DNA of 64,000 bases from Klebsiella indica. Lineage in GTDB: Bacteria > Pseudomonadota > Gammaproteobacteria > Enterobacterales > Enterobacteriaceae. The stretch covers positions 25,713 to 89,712 of the forward strand of contig NZ_VCHQ01000004.1 of the NCBI RefSeq assembly GCF_005860775.1, given 5' to 3'. Positions within the stretch are counted from its first letter, which is position 1; each line of letters opens with the position of its first letter. Below, piece after piece: positions 46,448-58,956 of this stretch. A program made the position numbers and the translations under genes. A model generated the notes under the pieces. It saw only the letters and a program-made list of their open reading frames with translations, searched no databases and was not told the DNA's origin.

Positions 46448-47847
46448 TGTCACTTCCATCACGCCTGCCTGCGATTTTGCAGGCCGTTATGCAGGGCCAG
46501 CCGCACGCGCTGGCCGACAGCCACTATCCTCGCTGGCACCATGCGCCAGTGACCGGGTTGATGAACGATCCCAACGGTTTTGTTGAATTTGCCGGGCGCT
46601 ATCACCTGTTCTATCAATGGAACCCGCTTGCCTGCGATCATAAATTTAAGTGCTGGGGACACTGGAGTTCAGCCGATCTGCTGCACTGGCGACACGAACC
46701 CATCGCCCTGATGCCCGACGAAGAGTATGACCGCAGCGGCTGCTACTCCGGCAGCGCGGTGGATAACGACGGTACGCTCACCCTGTGCTATACCGGCAAC
46801 GTAAAATTCGACGACGGCAGCCGAACCGCGTGGCAGTGTCTGGCAACGGAGAATAGCGACGGCACCTTCAACAAACTGGGCCCGGTCTTGCCCCTGCCGG
46901 AGGGGTATACCGGTCATGTGCGCGACCCGAAAGTCTGGCGGTATGAAGGTCGCTGGTACATGGTACTGGGGGCGCAGGATCGGCAAAAACGCGGCAAGGT
47001 ACTGCTGTTTAGCTCCGCCGATCTCCATCAGTGGCGCAATGAAGGCGAAATCGCTGGCTACGGTATCAATGACCTGCACGACGCGGGCTATATGTGGGAG
47101 TGTCCGGACCTGTTTCCGCTCAGCAACCAGCATGTTCTCATTTGCTGCCCGCAGGGGATCGCCCATGAGAAAGAGCGCTACCTGAATACCTACCCGGCGG
47201 TGTGGATGGCCGGAACTTTCGATTACGCCAGCGCCGCGTTCAGACACGGTGACCGCCACGAGCTGGACGCCGGGTTCGAGTTTTACGCGCCGCAAACCAT
47301 GCAGGCCAGCGATGGCCGCCGCATTCTGGTCGGCTGGATGGGCGTGCCGGATGGCGAAGAGATGCGCCAGCCGACGCTGGCCAACGGCTGGATCCATCAG
47401 ATGACCTGTCTGCGCGAACTGGCATTGATCGACGGTAAACTTTATCAGCGACCGCTGCGTGAACTGAGCGCCCTGCGCGGCGACGCCCACGGCTGGCAGG
47501 GAGCCGCCCTGCCGCTGGCACCGATGGAAATCGTGCTGGAAACCGCCGCCAATGATACGTTAAACATCGATTTCGGCGGCGCGTTAACCCTGGAGCGCGA
47601 TACCCGCGGTATCCGCCTGGCGCGGCGTAGCCTGGCCTGCGACGAAACGCACTATCGCTACTGGCGCGGCGAAGTTCGCTCGCTGCGGATTTTCATCGAC
47701 CAGTCGAGCGTGGAAATTTTCATCAACGAAGGCGAAGGGGTGATGAGCAGCCGCTGTTTCCCGAACTATCCGGCGCAACTGGTTTTCACCGGCACAACGC
47801 CAGGCGCATTCTGCTACTGGCCGCTGCGGACATGCATGGTAGAATAA
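46447..47847 (+). CDS. scrB: sucrose-6-phosphate hydrolase ScrB
   Basis: 466 residues, starting within the scrA stop (TAATG). A glycoside hydrolase family 32 enzyme: the nucleophile Asp is in LMNDPNGF, the transition-state Asp in HVRDPKVW, and the acid/base Glu in MWECPDLFPL. It splits sucrose-6-phosphate into glucose-6-phosphate and fructose, and ScrK then phosphorylates the fructose. The C-terminal beta-sandwich (about 350-466) is complete. Confidence 0.96.
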   Translation: MSLPSRLPAILQAVMQGQPHALADSHYPRWHHAPVTGLMNDPNGFVEFAGRYHLFYQWNPLACDHKFKCWGHWSSADLLHWRHEPIALMPDEEYDRSGCYSGSAVDNDGTLTLCYTGNVKFDDGSRTAWQCLATENSDGTFNKLGPVLPLPEGYTGHVRDPKVWRYEGRWYMVLGAQDRQKRGKVLLFSSADLHQWRNEGEIAGYGINDLHDAGYMWECPDLFPLSNQHVLICCPQGIAHEKERYLNTYPAVWMAGTFDYASAAFRHGDRHELDAGFEFYAPQTMQASDGRRILVGWMGVPDGEEMRQPTLANGWIHQMTCLRELALIDGKLYQRPLRELSALRGDAHGWQGAALPLAPMEIVLETAANDTLNIDFGGALTLERDTRGIRLARRSLACDETHYRYWRGEVRSLRIFIDQSSVEIFINEGEGVMSSRCFPNYPAQLVFTGTTPGAFCYWPLRTCMVE

Positions 47848-47877
47848 GCGTTTTGATTTCAGGCTCATGGCGTCGTG

Positions 47878-48882
47878 ATGAAAACCAAACGCGTTACCAT
47901 TAAAGATATCGCCGAACTGGCGGGGGTTTCCAAAGCCACCGCCAGCCTGGTGCTGAACGGACGTGGCAAAGAGCTGCGCGTAGCGCAGGAAACCCGCGAG
48001 CGCGTGCAGGCAATTGCCCGCGAGCAGCACTATCAGCCGAGCATCCATGCCCGCTCGCTGCGCGATAACCGCAGTCATACCATCGGGCTGGTGGTGCCGG
48101 AGATCACCAACTACGGCTTTGCGGTATTTTCCCATGAGCTTGAGATGCTGTGCCGCGAGGCGGGCGTTCAGCTGCTTATCTCCTGTACCGACGAAAATCC
48201 CGCTCAGGAGAGCGTGGTGGTCAGTAATATGATTGCCCGTCAGGTAGACGGGCTGATCGTCGCCTCCTGTATGCATAACGATGCCGATTACCTGAAACTC
48301 AGCGAGCAGTTGCCGGTGGTGCTGTTTGACCGCTGCCCCAATGAAAGCGTGCTGCCGCTGGTGATGACCGATTCGGTGGCGCCCACGGCAGAGCTGATTG
48401 CCCGCATCGCGCCTCAGCATAGTGACGAATTCTGGTTTTTAGGCGGCCAGCCGCGACTCTCTCCGTCCCGCGATCGTCTGGCGGGATTTACGCAAGGTCT
48501 GGCGCAGGCGGGTATTGAACTGCGCCCGGAATGGGTGATCAACGGCAACTACCATCCCAGTTCCGGTTATGAAATGTTTTCCGCGCTCTGCGCCCGTCTT
48601 GGTCGGCCGCCGAAGGCGCTGTTTACCGCCGCCTGCGGGTTGCTGGAAGGCGTGCTGCGCTATATGAGTCAGCACCATTTGCTGGATTCGGACATCCATC
48701 TGGCAAGCTTCGACGATCACTATCTGTACGATTCGCTGTCGCTGCGTATCGATACCGTCCAGCAGGACAATCGTCAGCTGGCCTGGCACTGCTACGATCT
48801 GATAAACCAGCTGATTGATGGCAACACGCCTGAGCCGCTACAGCGCTATCTGCCCGCGACGCTACAGTTTCGACATCGTTGA
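47878..48882 (+). CDS. scrR: LacI-family sucrose repressor ScrR
   Basis: 334 residues starting [20 protein letters not shown]; the ATG at 47878 is preferred over the in-frame GTG directly before it. The LacI helix-turn-helix and hinge (about 5-60) are followed by a periplasmic-binding-like effector domain ([17 protein letters not shown]). It represses scrK and scrYAB through the CTAAACCGGTTTAG palindromes; fructose or fructose-1-phosphate is the known inducer type. It lies 30 bases after scrB. Confidence 0.95.
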   Translation: MKTKRVTIKDIAELAGVSKATASLVLNGRGKELRVAQETRERVQAIAREQHYQPSIHARSLRDNRSHTIGLVVPEITNYGFAVFSHELEMLCREAGVQLLISCTDENPAQESVVVSNMIARQVDGLIVASCMHNDADYLKLSEQLPVVLFDRCPNESVLPLVMTDSVAPTAELIARIAPQHSDEFWFLGGQPRLSPSRDRLAGFTQGLAQAGIELRPEWVINGNYHPSSGYEMFSALCARLGRPPKALFTAACGLLEGVLRYMSQHHLLDSDIHLASFDDHYLYDSLSLRIDTVQQDNRQLAWHCYDLINQLIDGNTPEPLQRYLPATLQFRHR

Positions 48883-48936
48883 TTCACAAACAGTTTTTAA
48901 AATGCCCCACCAGAATGAGATATTGCGCGCAGCTCT

Positions 48937-48970
48937 GCCGGGTGGCGGCTGATGCCTTACCCGGCCTACA
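48937..48970. repeat. REP (PU) element
   Basis: GCCGGGTGGCGGCTGATGCC then TTACCCGGCCTACA is a classical REP unit with a 7-bp stem (GCCGGGT/ACCCGGC). It lies 55 bases downstream of scrR and probably stabilises the 3' end of the transcript. Confidence 0.75.
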
Positions 48971-49008
48971 AAACCCATAATATCCCCCAGGCGATGAGTT
49001 TTCCGTAA

Positions 49009-49036
49009 GCCCGCGCAAGCGCAAGCGCCGCCGGGC
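49009..49036. repeat. second REP-like palindrome, forming a BIME with the first
   Basis: GCCCG ... CGCCGCCGGGC, with a 5-bp outer stem, about 40 bases from the first unit. Paired units of this kind are known as BIMEs. Confidence 0.45.
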
Positions 49037-49231
49037 AATTCCGGAAAAGCGCACTTTGTCAGCCATCTGCGACGACTTTCGTCATGTCATTATCTCTTCT
49101 GGCGCGCCTGCAAAAATGAAAAGGATATTTTCCAGGTCATCTGGACCGTTTCGAGATAATGAGTCAACTCAGTCAACCATGTTCCATAAAAGAATAAAAA
49201 AGAGCTATTCCCCCCTATTAATAGAACACGG

Positions 49232-50071
49232 TCACGCATCCAGGCCTGCTATCCGCACCAGATGCACGGTAAGCCACAGTAGCTCGTTACCGCCGAGGGC
49301 GATATCGAGCTGGGTTTTAACATAATCGCGGATCCGTTGTGCGCAGCGGTAGGCTTCCGGATACTCCTTGATCACCTGCGCCAGCAGAAAACTGTCCCGC
49401 GCGCGATCCAGTTCCCCTTCCTGCAAACGCTGGAGGAAGAACTGCATATGGACCAGAAAACGCGAGTAGTTAATCGATTCGGTGTCTATCTCCTGCTTAA
49501 AGTGGTACTGCACGAGATTAAAAATATCCTTCAGCATTTTCACCGACTGCATAGCCTGCGCCACGTCGTCGCCCTCACTCTGGCCGTTCACCAGATGAAA
49601 AGCGATATTACCGGCTTCCTCTTCCGGCAGTTCGATGCCGTACTGCTGACGAATAATCGTCACCGCCTCGCTGGCGACGCGGAACTGCTGCGGATAAAAG
49701 CGCCTGACTTCCGGCAGCAGACGGTTTTGAATAGCGATGCCTTTGCGACTGCGCTCAATGGCAAACGTCAGATGATCGGCGAGGGTAAAGAAAATCTGCT
49801 CGCGCACCTTACTGGCAAGCTGCATATTGGCGCGGGAAATAATCATGGCGGCCATTTCGATAACTTCATCCGGGATGGCGGAGAGCGCATCAAGATAACC
49901 GCTGCGTTTACCGAGCGTCCGGGTTACAAACAGCTTCTCTATCTTCTCCGGGGCAATTTGATCCCCCGGCCTGCTATTGAAGCCAATGCCTTTTCCCATG
50001 ACGATAACATCCCTGTTATCGTCATCCAGTGAGAGCACCAGACTATTATTAAGCACCTTCTGAACAATCAT
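49232..50071 (-). CDS. BglG-family transcriptional antiterminator
   Basis: 279 residues. An N-terminal RNA-binding CAT domain (about 1-57; KVLNNSLVLSLDDDNRDVIVMGKGIGF) is followed by two PRD domains. All four regulatory histidines have conserved contexts: LADHLTFAIER and NIAFHLVNG in PRD1, FLVHMQFFLQR and WLTVHLVRI in PRD2. It should be controlled by phosphorylation from the linked EII and bind the RAT site in the operon leader (53443-53471) to prevent termination. It is the last gene of the operon, 2 bases after the glucosidase. Confidence 0.93.
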   Translation of the reverse strand: MIVQKVLNNSLVLSLDDDNRDVIVMGKGIGFNSRPGDQIAPEKIEKLFVTRTLGKRSGYLDALSAIPDEVIEMAAMIISRANMQLASKVREQIFFTLADHLTFAIERSRKGIAIQNRLLPEVRRFYPQQFRVASEAVTIIRQQYGIELPEEEAGNIAFHLVNGQSEGDDVAQAMQSVKMLKDIFNLVQYHFKQEIDTESINYSRFLVHMQFFLQRLQEGELDRARDSFLLAQVIKEYPEAYRCAQRIRDYVKTQLDIALGGNELLWLTVHLVRIAGLDA

Positions 50072-50073
50072 CT

Positions 50074-53369
<3,296 letters not shown>

Positions 53370-53390
53370 AGTGTTCCCTGGTGTTGGAGC

Positions 53391-53449
53391 AAAAAAAAGA
53401 CCAAAACAGAGACGCTCCCCTTAACGGGAGAGCATTTCTATTTTGGTCT
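53391..53449 (-). terminator. conditional leader terminator of the beta-glucoside operon
   Basis: On the minus strand AGACCAAAA ... TTTTGGTCT forms the outer stem and GCTCTCCC-GTTA-AGGGGAGC the inner stem, followed by eight T residues. It is a strong intrinsic terminator about 20 bases before the EII start region and is overlapped by the RAT site, as in bgl-type attenuators. Confidence 0.9.
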
Positions 53450-53471
53450 TGCCTGCTTTCGCAGTAGCACG
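53443..53471 (-). promoter_or_regulatory. RAT antiterminator site for the BglG-like protein
   Basis: The minus-strand RNA reads GTGCTACTGCGAAAGCAGGC then AAGACCAAAA, close to the bgl ribonucleic antiterminator sequence. It overlaps the 5' arm of the terminator, so protein binding here and terminator folding exclude one another. Confidence 0.85.
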
Positions 53472-53631
53472 CCATCATAAAAATGGGTTATTTCGGCGAA
53501 TTATCTTAGCGGCCTTTGACTATTTCAACGGCAGCCGCATAAAAATGTGAGCCAGGTTAAGTAAATTGTCAACAACTACATCGCTGGAAAGCGTCGCCAA
53601 TGCATCTGATCTCGACGCGACGTCAATCGCT

Positions 53632-53666
53632 AAATAGCCCACGGCAATTCAGCCCGCGGGCTATTT
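53632..53666 (-). terminator. hairpin after the sugar ABC permease gene
   Basis: AAATAGCCC (53632-53640) and GGGCTATTT (53658-53666) form a perfect 9-bp stem just beyond the permease stop. An alternative inner palindrome AGCCCGCGGGCT lies at 53651-53662. No long T-run follows. Confidence 0.5.
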
Positions 53667-53670
53667 CACC

Positions 53671-54702
53671 TTAATGTTTTTTGCGATTACGCCGCATATC
53701 GATGGTCACCGCCGCGACGATAATAATGCCTTTGATAATGTCCTGCACGTAGGCATCAACGCCAACAAAGGTAAAGCCGCTTTTAATCAGGCCGAGGATC
53801 ATCGCGCCAATTAAGGTTCCGGTAATTCGCCCTACGCCGCCCATCAGACTGCTGCCGCCGATGACCGCCGCGGCGATAGCGTCCAGCTCGTAGGACACGC
53901 CCATGTTCGACTGTCCGCTGCTGACGCGCGCCGCCAGTACCACGCCCGCAAGACCGGAAAGCCCTCCGGCGATGGTATAGACGATCACCAGATATTTATT
54001 GACGTTGATGCCGGATACTTTTGCCGAAGTCATATTGCCGCCGATGGCGTAAACGTATTTACCATAGCGGGTGTGTTTGAGGGTGATATGGAAAATCGCG
54101 GCGACAACGAAGAAAATAATGACCGGCATCGCGCCCTGGCCGATAGCCGTAAAGCTGTCGGATAAAAAGCTGACCGGGTTACCCTGCGTGTAGTACTGCG
54201 CCAGGCCGCGCGCGGAAACCATCATCCCCAGCGTGGCGATAAACGGTGGGATACCGGTGCGGGTGACCAGAAAACCGTTGGTTAATCCACACAGCAGACC
54301 AACGCCGATCCCGGCGCAAATGGGGATTACCGCGGGTAGATTAACCAACGACGGAAACATCGGCGACAGGCTGTCGGAGGTTTGCGCGAGGCTCGCCGCA
54401 ACCACCGCGGCCAGGGCAATTACCGAGCCCGATGAGAGGTCAATGCCCGTCGTAATAATGACCTGCGTGACCCCAACGGCGATAATACCGATAATCGCCA
54501 CTTGCAGAACAATTAATACCAGACGATTGGTGTTTAATAAAAAGGACTGGTCGCGCACGTACCAACCGGCGATTTCAAAAATCAGGGCAATCACCAGCAT
54601 AACGATAAATATCCCGGTATCTTTCGGCAGCTTGTGGCGTAATTGCGCAACGAAATTGGTTTTTTCATTGACCGGGGTCGCTGTTAATTTCATATTACTC
54701 AT
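53671..54702 (-). CDS. sugar ABC transporter permease (RbsC-like; ribose/inositol group)
   Basis: 343 residues starting MSNMKLTATPVNEKTNFVAQ; GAGGCAC lies before 54702, and an in-frame ATG at 54789 inside the ATPase gene is rejected. About ten membrane helices with the RbsC-family signatures GVTQVIITTGIDLSSGSVIALAAVVAA, RTGIPPFIATLGMM and AIGGNMTSAKVSGINV. It forms a homodimeric channel with the tandem ATPase. Together with the two dehydrogenases nearby, inositol or a related polyol is a likely cargo. Confidence 0.9.
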   Translation of the reverse strand: MSNMKLTATPVNEKTNFVAQLRHKLPKDTGIFIVMLVIALIFEIAGWYVRDQSFLLNTNRLVLIVLQVAIIGIIAVGVTQVIITTGIDLSSGSVIALAAVVAASLAQTSDSLSPMFPSLVNLPAVIPICAGIGVGLLCGLTNGFLVTRTGIPPFIATLGMMVSARGLAQYYTQGNPVSFLSDSFTAIGQGAMPVIIFFVVAAIFHITLKHTRYGKYVYAIGGNMTSAKVSGINVNKYLVIVYTIAGGLSGLAGVVLAARVSSGQSNMGVSYELDAIAAAVIGGSSLMGGVGRITGTLIGAMILGLIKSGFTFVGVDAYVQDIIKGIIIVAAVTIDMRRNRKKH

Positions 54703-54712
54703 TCTTTGTGCC

Positions 54713-56197
54713 TCAGTGGGATGCCAACGACAAAATGGTTTCCTGGTCGGCATCCTCTTTATCAAGAATGCCAGTAATACGCCCTTCATGCATGACCATC
54801 ACCCGATCGCTCATGCCAAGTATTTCAGGTAATTCAGACGAAACCATAATCACCGCCACGCCGCGGTTCGCCAGTTCGCTGATCAAATGATAAATTTCCG
54901 CCTTCGCGCCGACGTCAATACCGCGCGTCGGCTCATCGAGAATTAATATTTTTGGCTGAGCTAAAAGCCAGCGAGCAATAAGCACTTTTTGCTGATTACC
55001 GCCGCTGAGGTTATTAATAATCTGATCCATCGTTGGCGTTTTAATATTCAGGCGGCGGATCTGCTCCATGCAATCTTCAGCCATTTTCAGGTGCTGAACA
55101 AAACCCGTTTTACCAATATATTCCGGCATTTTAACGATACTCATATTCTCCAGTACCGATAACACCAGGAACAGACCGGATTTTTTACGATCCTCGGTCA
55201 ACAGCGCCATGCCTTTTTCAATCGCCGTTGAGGGAGAATCAATCGTGACCGGGATACCGTCAATCAGCACCTCGCCGCTGTCGACTTTTTCCATTCCAAA
55301 CAGGCTTTCCATCACTTCACTGCGCCCGGCTCCCACCAGACCCGCGACGCCAAGAATTTCTCCGCGTCGCACGTTAAAGTTGATATCGTGAAACACCCCC
55401 TTACGTGACAAATTACGAACGGTTAACACCTCTTCGCCGATGGTGTTATTAAATTTGGGAAATAGCTGGGTCAGCTCCCGTCCGACCATCTGGGTAATAA
55501 GCGACTGACGGGTAAATTCCGCGGTCTGTTTACTGCCGACCCCGGTCCCATCGCGAAATACGCTAATTTCATCGGTAATCGTGAAAATTTCATCCATCTT
55601 ATGGCTGATATAGATGATGGCTTTTCCCTGCTGGCGTAAGTCACGAATAATTGTAAACAGGTGCGCCACTTCGCTTTCGGTTAAAGCTGAAGTCGGTTCA
55701 TCCATAATCACAATATCGGCGTTCCACGAAACCGCTTTGGCAATTTCCACCATCTGCTGAGAGGCGATGCTTAAATCCCCCACCAGCCGCTCGGCAGATA
55801 AACGGATATTCAGTTTATTCAGCAGTTCCTGAGTCTGGCGGTTAAGCTGACGATGATCGACAAAACCGTATTTCATCGGCTCACGACCCAGCCAGATATT
55901 TTCCGCTACCGTCATGTGCGGCACCAGGTTAAGTTCCTGGTGAATCATTGAGATCCCGGCTCGCAATGCATCCATCGTATCCTGAAACTGGACCGGTTCC
56001 CCTTTAATACGGATCGCCCCTTTATCGGGGCGATAGATCCCGATAAGGCATTTCATTAACGTCGATTTCCCGGCACCGTTTTCGCCCATCAACGCATGCA
56101 CCGTCCCTGGGCGCACGCGTAATGAGACGTTATCGAGCGCTTTCACGCCGGGGAAGAATTTGCTGATACCTTCGGCTTCAAGTGCAAAAGCGTTCAT
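54713..56197 (-). CDS. sugar ABC transporter tandem ATPase (RbsA-like)
   Basis: 494 residues with two ABC domains, typical of RbsA/XylG/IatA. Domain 1 has Walker A GENGAGKS (38-45) and Walker [11 protein letters not shown] with a reduced signature ([15 protein letters not shown]). Domain 2 has a degenerate Walker A ([10 protein letters not shown]), the signature [15 protein letters not shown] and [12 protein letters not shown]. This asymmetry is normal for the family. It lies 10 bases before the permease start and 26 bases after the binding-protein stop. Confidence 0.92.
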   Translation of the reverse strand: MNAFALEAEGISKFFPGVKALDNVSLRVRPGTVHALMGENGAGKSTLMKCLIGIYRPDKGAIRIKGEPVQFQDTMDALRAGISMIHQELNLVPHMTVAENIWLGREPMKYGFVDHRQLNRQTQELLNKLNIRLSAERLVGDLSIASQQMVEIAKAVSWNADIVIMDEPTSALTESEVAHLFTIIRDLRQQGKAIIYISHKMDEIFTITDEISVFRDGTGVGSKQTAEFTRQSLITQMVGRELTQLFPKFNNTIGEEVLTVRNLSRKGVFHDINFNVRRGEILGVAGLVGAGRSEVMESLFGMEKVDSGEVLIDGIPVTIDSPSTAIEKGMALLTEDRKKSGLFLVLSVLENMSIVKMPEYIGKTGFVQHLKMAEDCMEQIRRLNIKTPTMDQIINNLSGGNQQKVLIARWLLAQPKILILDEPTRGIDVGAKAEIYHLISELANRGVAVIMVSSELPEILGMSDRVMVMHEGRITGILDKEDADQETILSLASH

Positions 56198-56223
56198 GCA
56201 TCTACCTCCGTACCATTGAACGA

Positions 56224-57147
56224 TTATTTCTGGTTGCGGTTCACAAACTCAGCCATGTTGTCTTTGGTGATCAGCTGGTAAGGAATATCAATGATTTTTT
56301 CCACTTTCTCGCCGTTGGCCAGCTTCACGGCGGCCTCCACTGCGCCTTCGCCCTGCCCTTTCGCATCCTGGAAGATGGTGGCGATCATTTTGCCGTTTTT
56401 CAGCATTTGCAGCGCATCGGGGGTACCGTCCACCCCGGCGACAAGGATATGATTCGGGTTCCGGCCTAACGCCTGCAGCGCGCCAATCGCCATTTCATCA
56501 TTGTTGGAGGCGATGGCCTGAATATCTTCGCCGCTGGTCATCCAGTTGCTGACCACGTCAACGGCATCGTTACGAATAAACTTCGCCGTCTGTTTTTGCA
56601 CAATTTTGATACCAGGGTATTTAGCCACCACCTCTTCAACCCCTTTGGTCCGGTCGCGGGTCGATTCATTCGCCAGATCGCCGAGCAGGATGGCGACGTT
56701 GCCTTTGCCGTGCATCGCTTTCGCTAACGCTTCCATCTGTAAGCGTCCCGCCAGTACGGAATTGGAGCCGACATAGGCCATTTTGTCGGTCAGTTGCGCC
56801 TGGGGACGACGGTTAACAAAGACCAGCGGAACGCCCGCTTTAGTGGCCTGGTCCATAATCGGTTTCACCGCATCGGTGTCTACCGGGTTGACGATAATGG
56901 CATCAACGCCCTGGCCAATAAAATTCTGCACCTGCTGTAACTGCTGTGAGACATCGCCCTTGGCATCTTCCACCTGCGATTTAACCCCCTCTTTCTGCAT
57001 CTCTTTTTGCATTGCGGTACGCAGAATAGTCAGGAAATTGTCATCGAATACCGCCATAGACACACCGATCGAAATATCTTTCGCCATCACAACCGCTGGC
57101 AACATGCAGGCCATTAAAGAGACAACAACCGTTTTCTTGATATTCAT
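56224..57147 (-). CDS. sugar-binding protein (RbsB/IbpA-like; ribose/inositol group)
   Basis: 307 residues starting [27 protein letters not shown] precedes 57147 at 5 bases, so the upstream in-frame ATG (57165) is not preferred. The signal peptide is cleaved near VMA. It is a periplasmic-binding-protein family 2 (PBP type 1) protein: [52 protein letters not shown]. The Asp/Arg ligand pattern RDRTKG and VDGTPDAL fits sugar or inositol binding. First gene of the ABC operon. Confidence 0.9.
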   Translation of the reverse strand: MNIKKTVVVSLMACMLPAVVMAKDISIGVSMAVFDDNFLTILRTAMQKEMQKEGVKSQVEDAKGDVSQQLQQVQNFIGQGVDAIIVNPVDTDAVKPIMDQATKAGVPLVFVNRRPQAQLTDKMAYVGSNSVLAGRLQMEALAKAMHGKGNVAILLGDLANESTRDRTKGVEEVVAKYPGIKIVQKQTAKFIRNDAVDVVSNWMTSGEDIQAIASNNDEMAIGALQALGRNPNHILVAGVDGTPDALQMLKNGKMIATIFQDAKGQGEGAVEAAVKLANGEKVEKIIDIPYQLITKDNMAEFVNRNQK

Positions 57148-57189
57148 AGTTGATCCTTTATTCACAGGTACATCGGTTAGGTAAGGTAA

Positions 57190-57209
57190 AATGAAAATTT
57201 AATTTCATT
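57190..57209 (-). promoter_or_regulatory. palindrome upstream of the sugar-binding protein gene
   Basis: AATGAAA-ATTTAA-TTTCATT is a perfect 7-bp inverted repeat about 43 bases upstream of the ATG. It differs from the TGATGGA-type operator used near the regulator, so another factor or simple AT bias could explain it. Confidence 0.4.
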
Positions 57210-57542
57210 AATATCGTTTTAAACGCCTGTTTTTTCAGCACCACGAAAAAGTCCCCTCGCGGTACAGCGCTCTGTTTTTGACGGAAATCACAAAATAAAG
57301 TTATTTTTGAGTAGTTTTTAAAACATCAGTCCATTTGTTATGGATGAAAAATTTCAGATTATTTATTTCATTAATGTCAAACATGAAACTTTTATAATTA
57401 AATAACTGAAATGAAAATTTTAAAACCGCGCATTAACAAAATTTTGACACACATCTAACATTGACGCATAAATGCGCAAAAAATGAGAGGCAGACGACGG
57501 TTTGAAGGGAGGAGTGCCATTATCAACAACGGTCTAAAAGGG

Positions 57543-57554
57543 GGAAATTTGACG
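57543..57554. repeat. imperfect 12-bp direct repeat flanking the second IS4-ended element, left copy
   Basis: GGAAATTTGACG here and GGGAATTTGACG at 57784-57795 agree at 11 of 12 positions and directly flank the element, as a slightly decayed target duplication would. Confidence 0.6.
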
Positions 57555-57783
57555 AATGCCGATCGGTTAAGCGAGTCATCGGTGTTGTCTTCTGTATCAT
57601 TTACCTGCGGGGAGCGCTTCTTTCGGGGAAGTCTGGCGATAGCTCTCCAGGCGCTGTCGCCCATAAAACCCGACGATGTTGTCAGGCCTGCAACCACATC
57701 AAGCTTTTGCCAAAACCACCGATTAACCGGACCGCTCAACCAGCCACAAAAATGGGTGACGCCGCGTTAACTAAGCCGCATCA
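57555..57783. mobile_element. non-autonomous element with IS4-like ends, copy 2 (229 bp)
   Basis: The left end AATGCCGATCGGTTAAG is very close to the IS4 terminal repeat as I recall it; the right end, inverted, reads GATGCGGCTTAGTTAAC. The first 95 and last 80 bases align with the 656-bp element at 9465-10120 (for example ATCGGTGTTGTCTT and ACCACCGATTAAC occur in both), but the hairpin-rich GC core is absent. With no coding capacity it looks like a MITE or an internal-deletion derivative. It lies between the LacI-type regulator and the promoter region of the ABC operon. Confidence 0.7.
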
Positions 57784-57795
57784 GGGAATTTGACG
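57784..57795. repeat. imperfect 12-bp direct repeat, right copy
   Basis: GGGAATTTGACG, partner of 57543-57554, immediately right of the element. Confidence 0.6.
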
Positions 57796-57835
57796 CGACA
57801 AATTTCAGGGTATCCGCAACGTGGCCCCGAAACGT

Positions 57836-58855
57836 TCAGTCCACGTTTTCCGCACTATAAAGGATGAATTCGACCTTTCCGTCATGAAAGAGATGCGGTT
57901 GATAACCGGTTTCCAGGTGGCGCAGGGCCAGATCCACAGCCAGTTGAGCATGCTGGCGGGGGTTTTGATCGATCGTTAGCGCCAGCCCGCCACGTGCCAG
58001 TTGTTCGCGGGTGGTACCGTATCGTTCATGGGTAATCCAGCAGCACTCGCCGTAGCGTCGGTGGCGAGCCAGCGCCTGCGCCACCTGCGTATTGCCAAGA
58101 CCGGTATTGTAGATGCCAGCCACATCGCCGCCACGGTTCAGCGCCGCCTCCAGCAAACGCTCAATTTGCTGCCGGTTGTCCTCCCCCGCCAGTACCTCTC
58201 CTGGCTGTAAATGAGGAAAACGCTGGCTGATCACCTCACGAAATCCCTGAATTCGCGAACGATGCGCGCTAAAGTCCTGACGTCCTCTGAGCATTATCAC
58301 TTCTCCGGGTCGATGCGTCATCAGTCCCATCATCATGCCTGCGGTGCGCCCCGCCTGCCGCTGATCGATCCCTACGTGACAGAGTCTCTGCGCGTCAGGA
58401 AGGTCTGTCACCAGGGTAATGACCAGCACATTCGCCTCGCGGCAGTGGCACAATGCCTCGTAGACCAGCGGATGTTCATTGCCAAATACCACGATCGCAT
58501 GGCGCGTTTTACTGCTGCGGATAATGCTTTTCGCCAGCTTTTCTGGCTGCGATTCCGCCACCAGCGTGCGGTACAACGTTAGCCGACGATAACCAAACGT
58601 GTCCGCCACCTCGGCGAAATCCTGCGTCAGACGGGAGAAAAAACGCGAGTCGTTACTACTCAGAAAAACTTCAATTTGCCAGGGAAGACGCCGCTCTTCC
58701 GGCAAAATTCGCTTCAGCCCCGCCTCACGCGCAGCCTGCAACACCCTGCGCGTGGTTTCCGGCGACACGCCGCCGCGTTCGTTAAGCACCCGATCAACGG
58801 TCGCCACGCCGACGCCAATCCGTTTAGCCAACTGTTCCAGCGAAATGCTTTTCAT
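57836..58855 (-). CDS. LacI-family regulator of the sugar/polyol cluster
   Basis: 339 residues starting MKSISLEQLAKRIGVGVATVDRVLNERGG; GAGAGGA precedes 58855, and the upstream in-frame start (58885) lies within the operator palindrome. The helix-turn-helix (about 4-55) contains VATVDRVLNER; the effector domain is a ribose-type binding fold, similar to regulators of inositol- or ribose-type ABC systems. A palindrome (58869-58884) lies right upstream, and the same palindrome precedes the dehydrogenase at 60010-61041, so it is probably autoregulated and represses the cluster. Confidence 0.88.
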   Translation of the reverse strand: MKSISLEQLAKRIGVGVATVDRVLNERGGVSPETTRRVLQAAREAGLKRILPEERRLPWQIEVFLSSNDSRFFSRLTQDFAEVADTFGYRRLTLYRTLVAESQPEKLAKSIIRSSKTRHAIVVFGNEHPLVYEALCHCREANVLVITLVTDLPDAQRLCHVGIDQRQAGRTAGMMMGLMTHRPGEVIMLRGRQDFSAHRSRIQGFREVISQRFPHLQPGEVLAGEDNRQQIERLLEAALNRGGDVAGIYNTGLGNTQVAQALARHRRYGECCWITHERYGTTREQLARGGLALTIDQNPRQHAQLAVDLALRHLETGYQPHLFHDGKVEFILYSAENVD

Positions 58856-58868
58856 CGTTCCTCTCAGA

Positions 58869-58884
58869 TGATGGAAATCCATCA
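58869..58884. promoter_or_regulatory. cluster operator, copy 1 (regulator / first dehydrogenase)
   Basis: TGATGGAAATCCATCA, arms TGATGGA/TCCATCA, 14 bases upstream of the regulator ATG and 73 bases upstream of the divergent dehydrogenase. A near-identical perfect palindrome lies at 61112-61129. Most likely the binding site of the adjacent LacI-type protein. Confidence 0.75.
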
Positions 58885-58956
58885 AAACGCCTGTGTCGGT
58901 CAGTGTAGCAAACGGATTACTTTTGCAACGGCAAATCCCTCATTCCGGAGAAGAAA

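Larger units (their letters stand above)
48883..49231. other. intergenic region between convergent scrR and antiterminator gene
   Basis: A 349-base gap holding two REP-type palindromes (48937-48970 and 49009-49036) near scrR. The remainder (49040-49231) is AT-rich and shows no gene or convincing terminator. Confidence 0.5.
53370..53670. other. leader of beta-glucoside operon and gap to sugar ABC operon
   Basis: A 301-base region. The half near the EII gene is the RAT/terminator leader (53391-53471). The rest holds the operon promoter (not assigned) and, at the far end, a hairpin downstream of the sugar ABC permease gene. Confidence 0.55.
57148..57835. other. intergenic region with promoter and IS4-ended element
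   Basis: A 688-base non-coding region between the LacI-type regulator (stop at 57836) and the binding-protein gene, both minus strand. It holds a palindrome (57190-57209), a near-exact direct repeat ATTTCATTAATRTC (57202-57215 and 57365-57378), an AT-rich probable promoter zone (57300-57450), and the second IS4-ended element (57555-57783). Confidence 0.55.

Noticed and set aside
54703..54789. An earlier start for the sugar ABC permease inside the ATPase gene.
   Set aside because: The added residues are charged and unlike the family; GAGGCAC sits correctly before 54702.
57305..57345. TCCATTTGTTATGGA as a third copy of the cluster operator.
   Set aside because: The half-sites are in the opposite orientation and spacing differs from TGATGGA-N2-TCCATCA.
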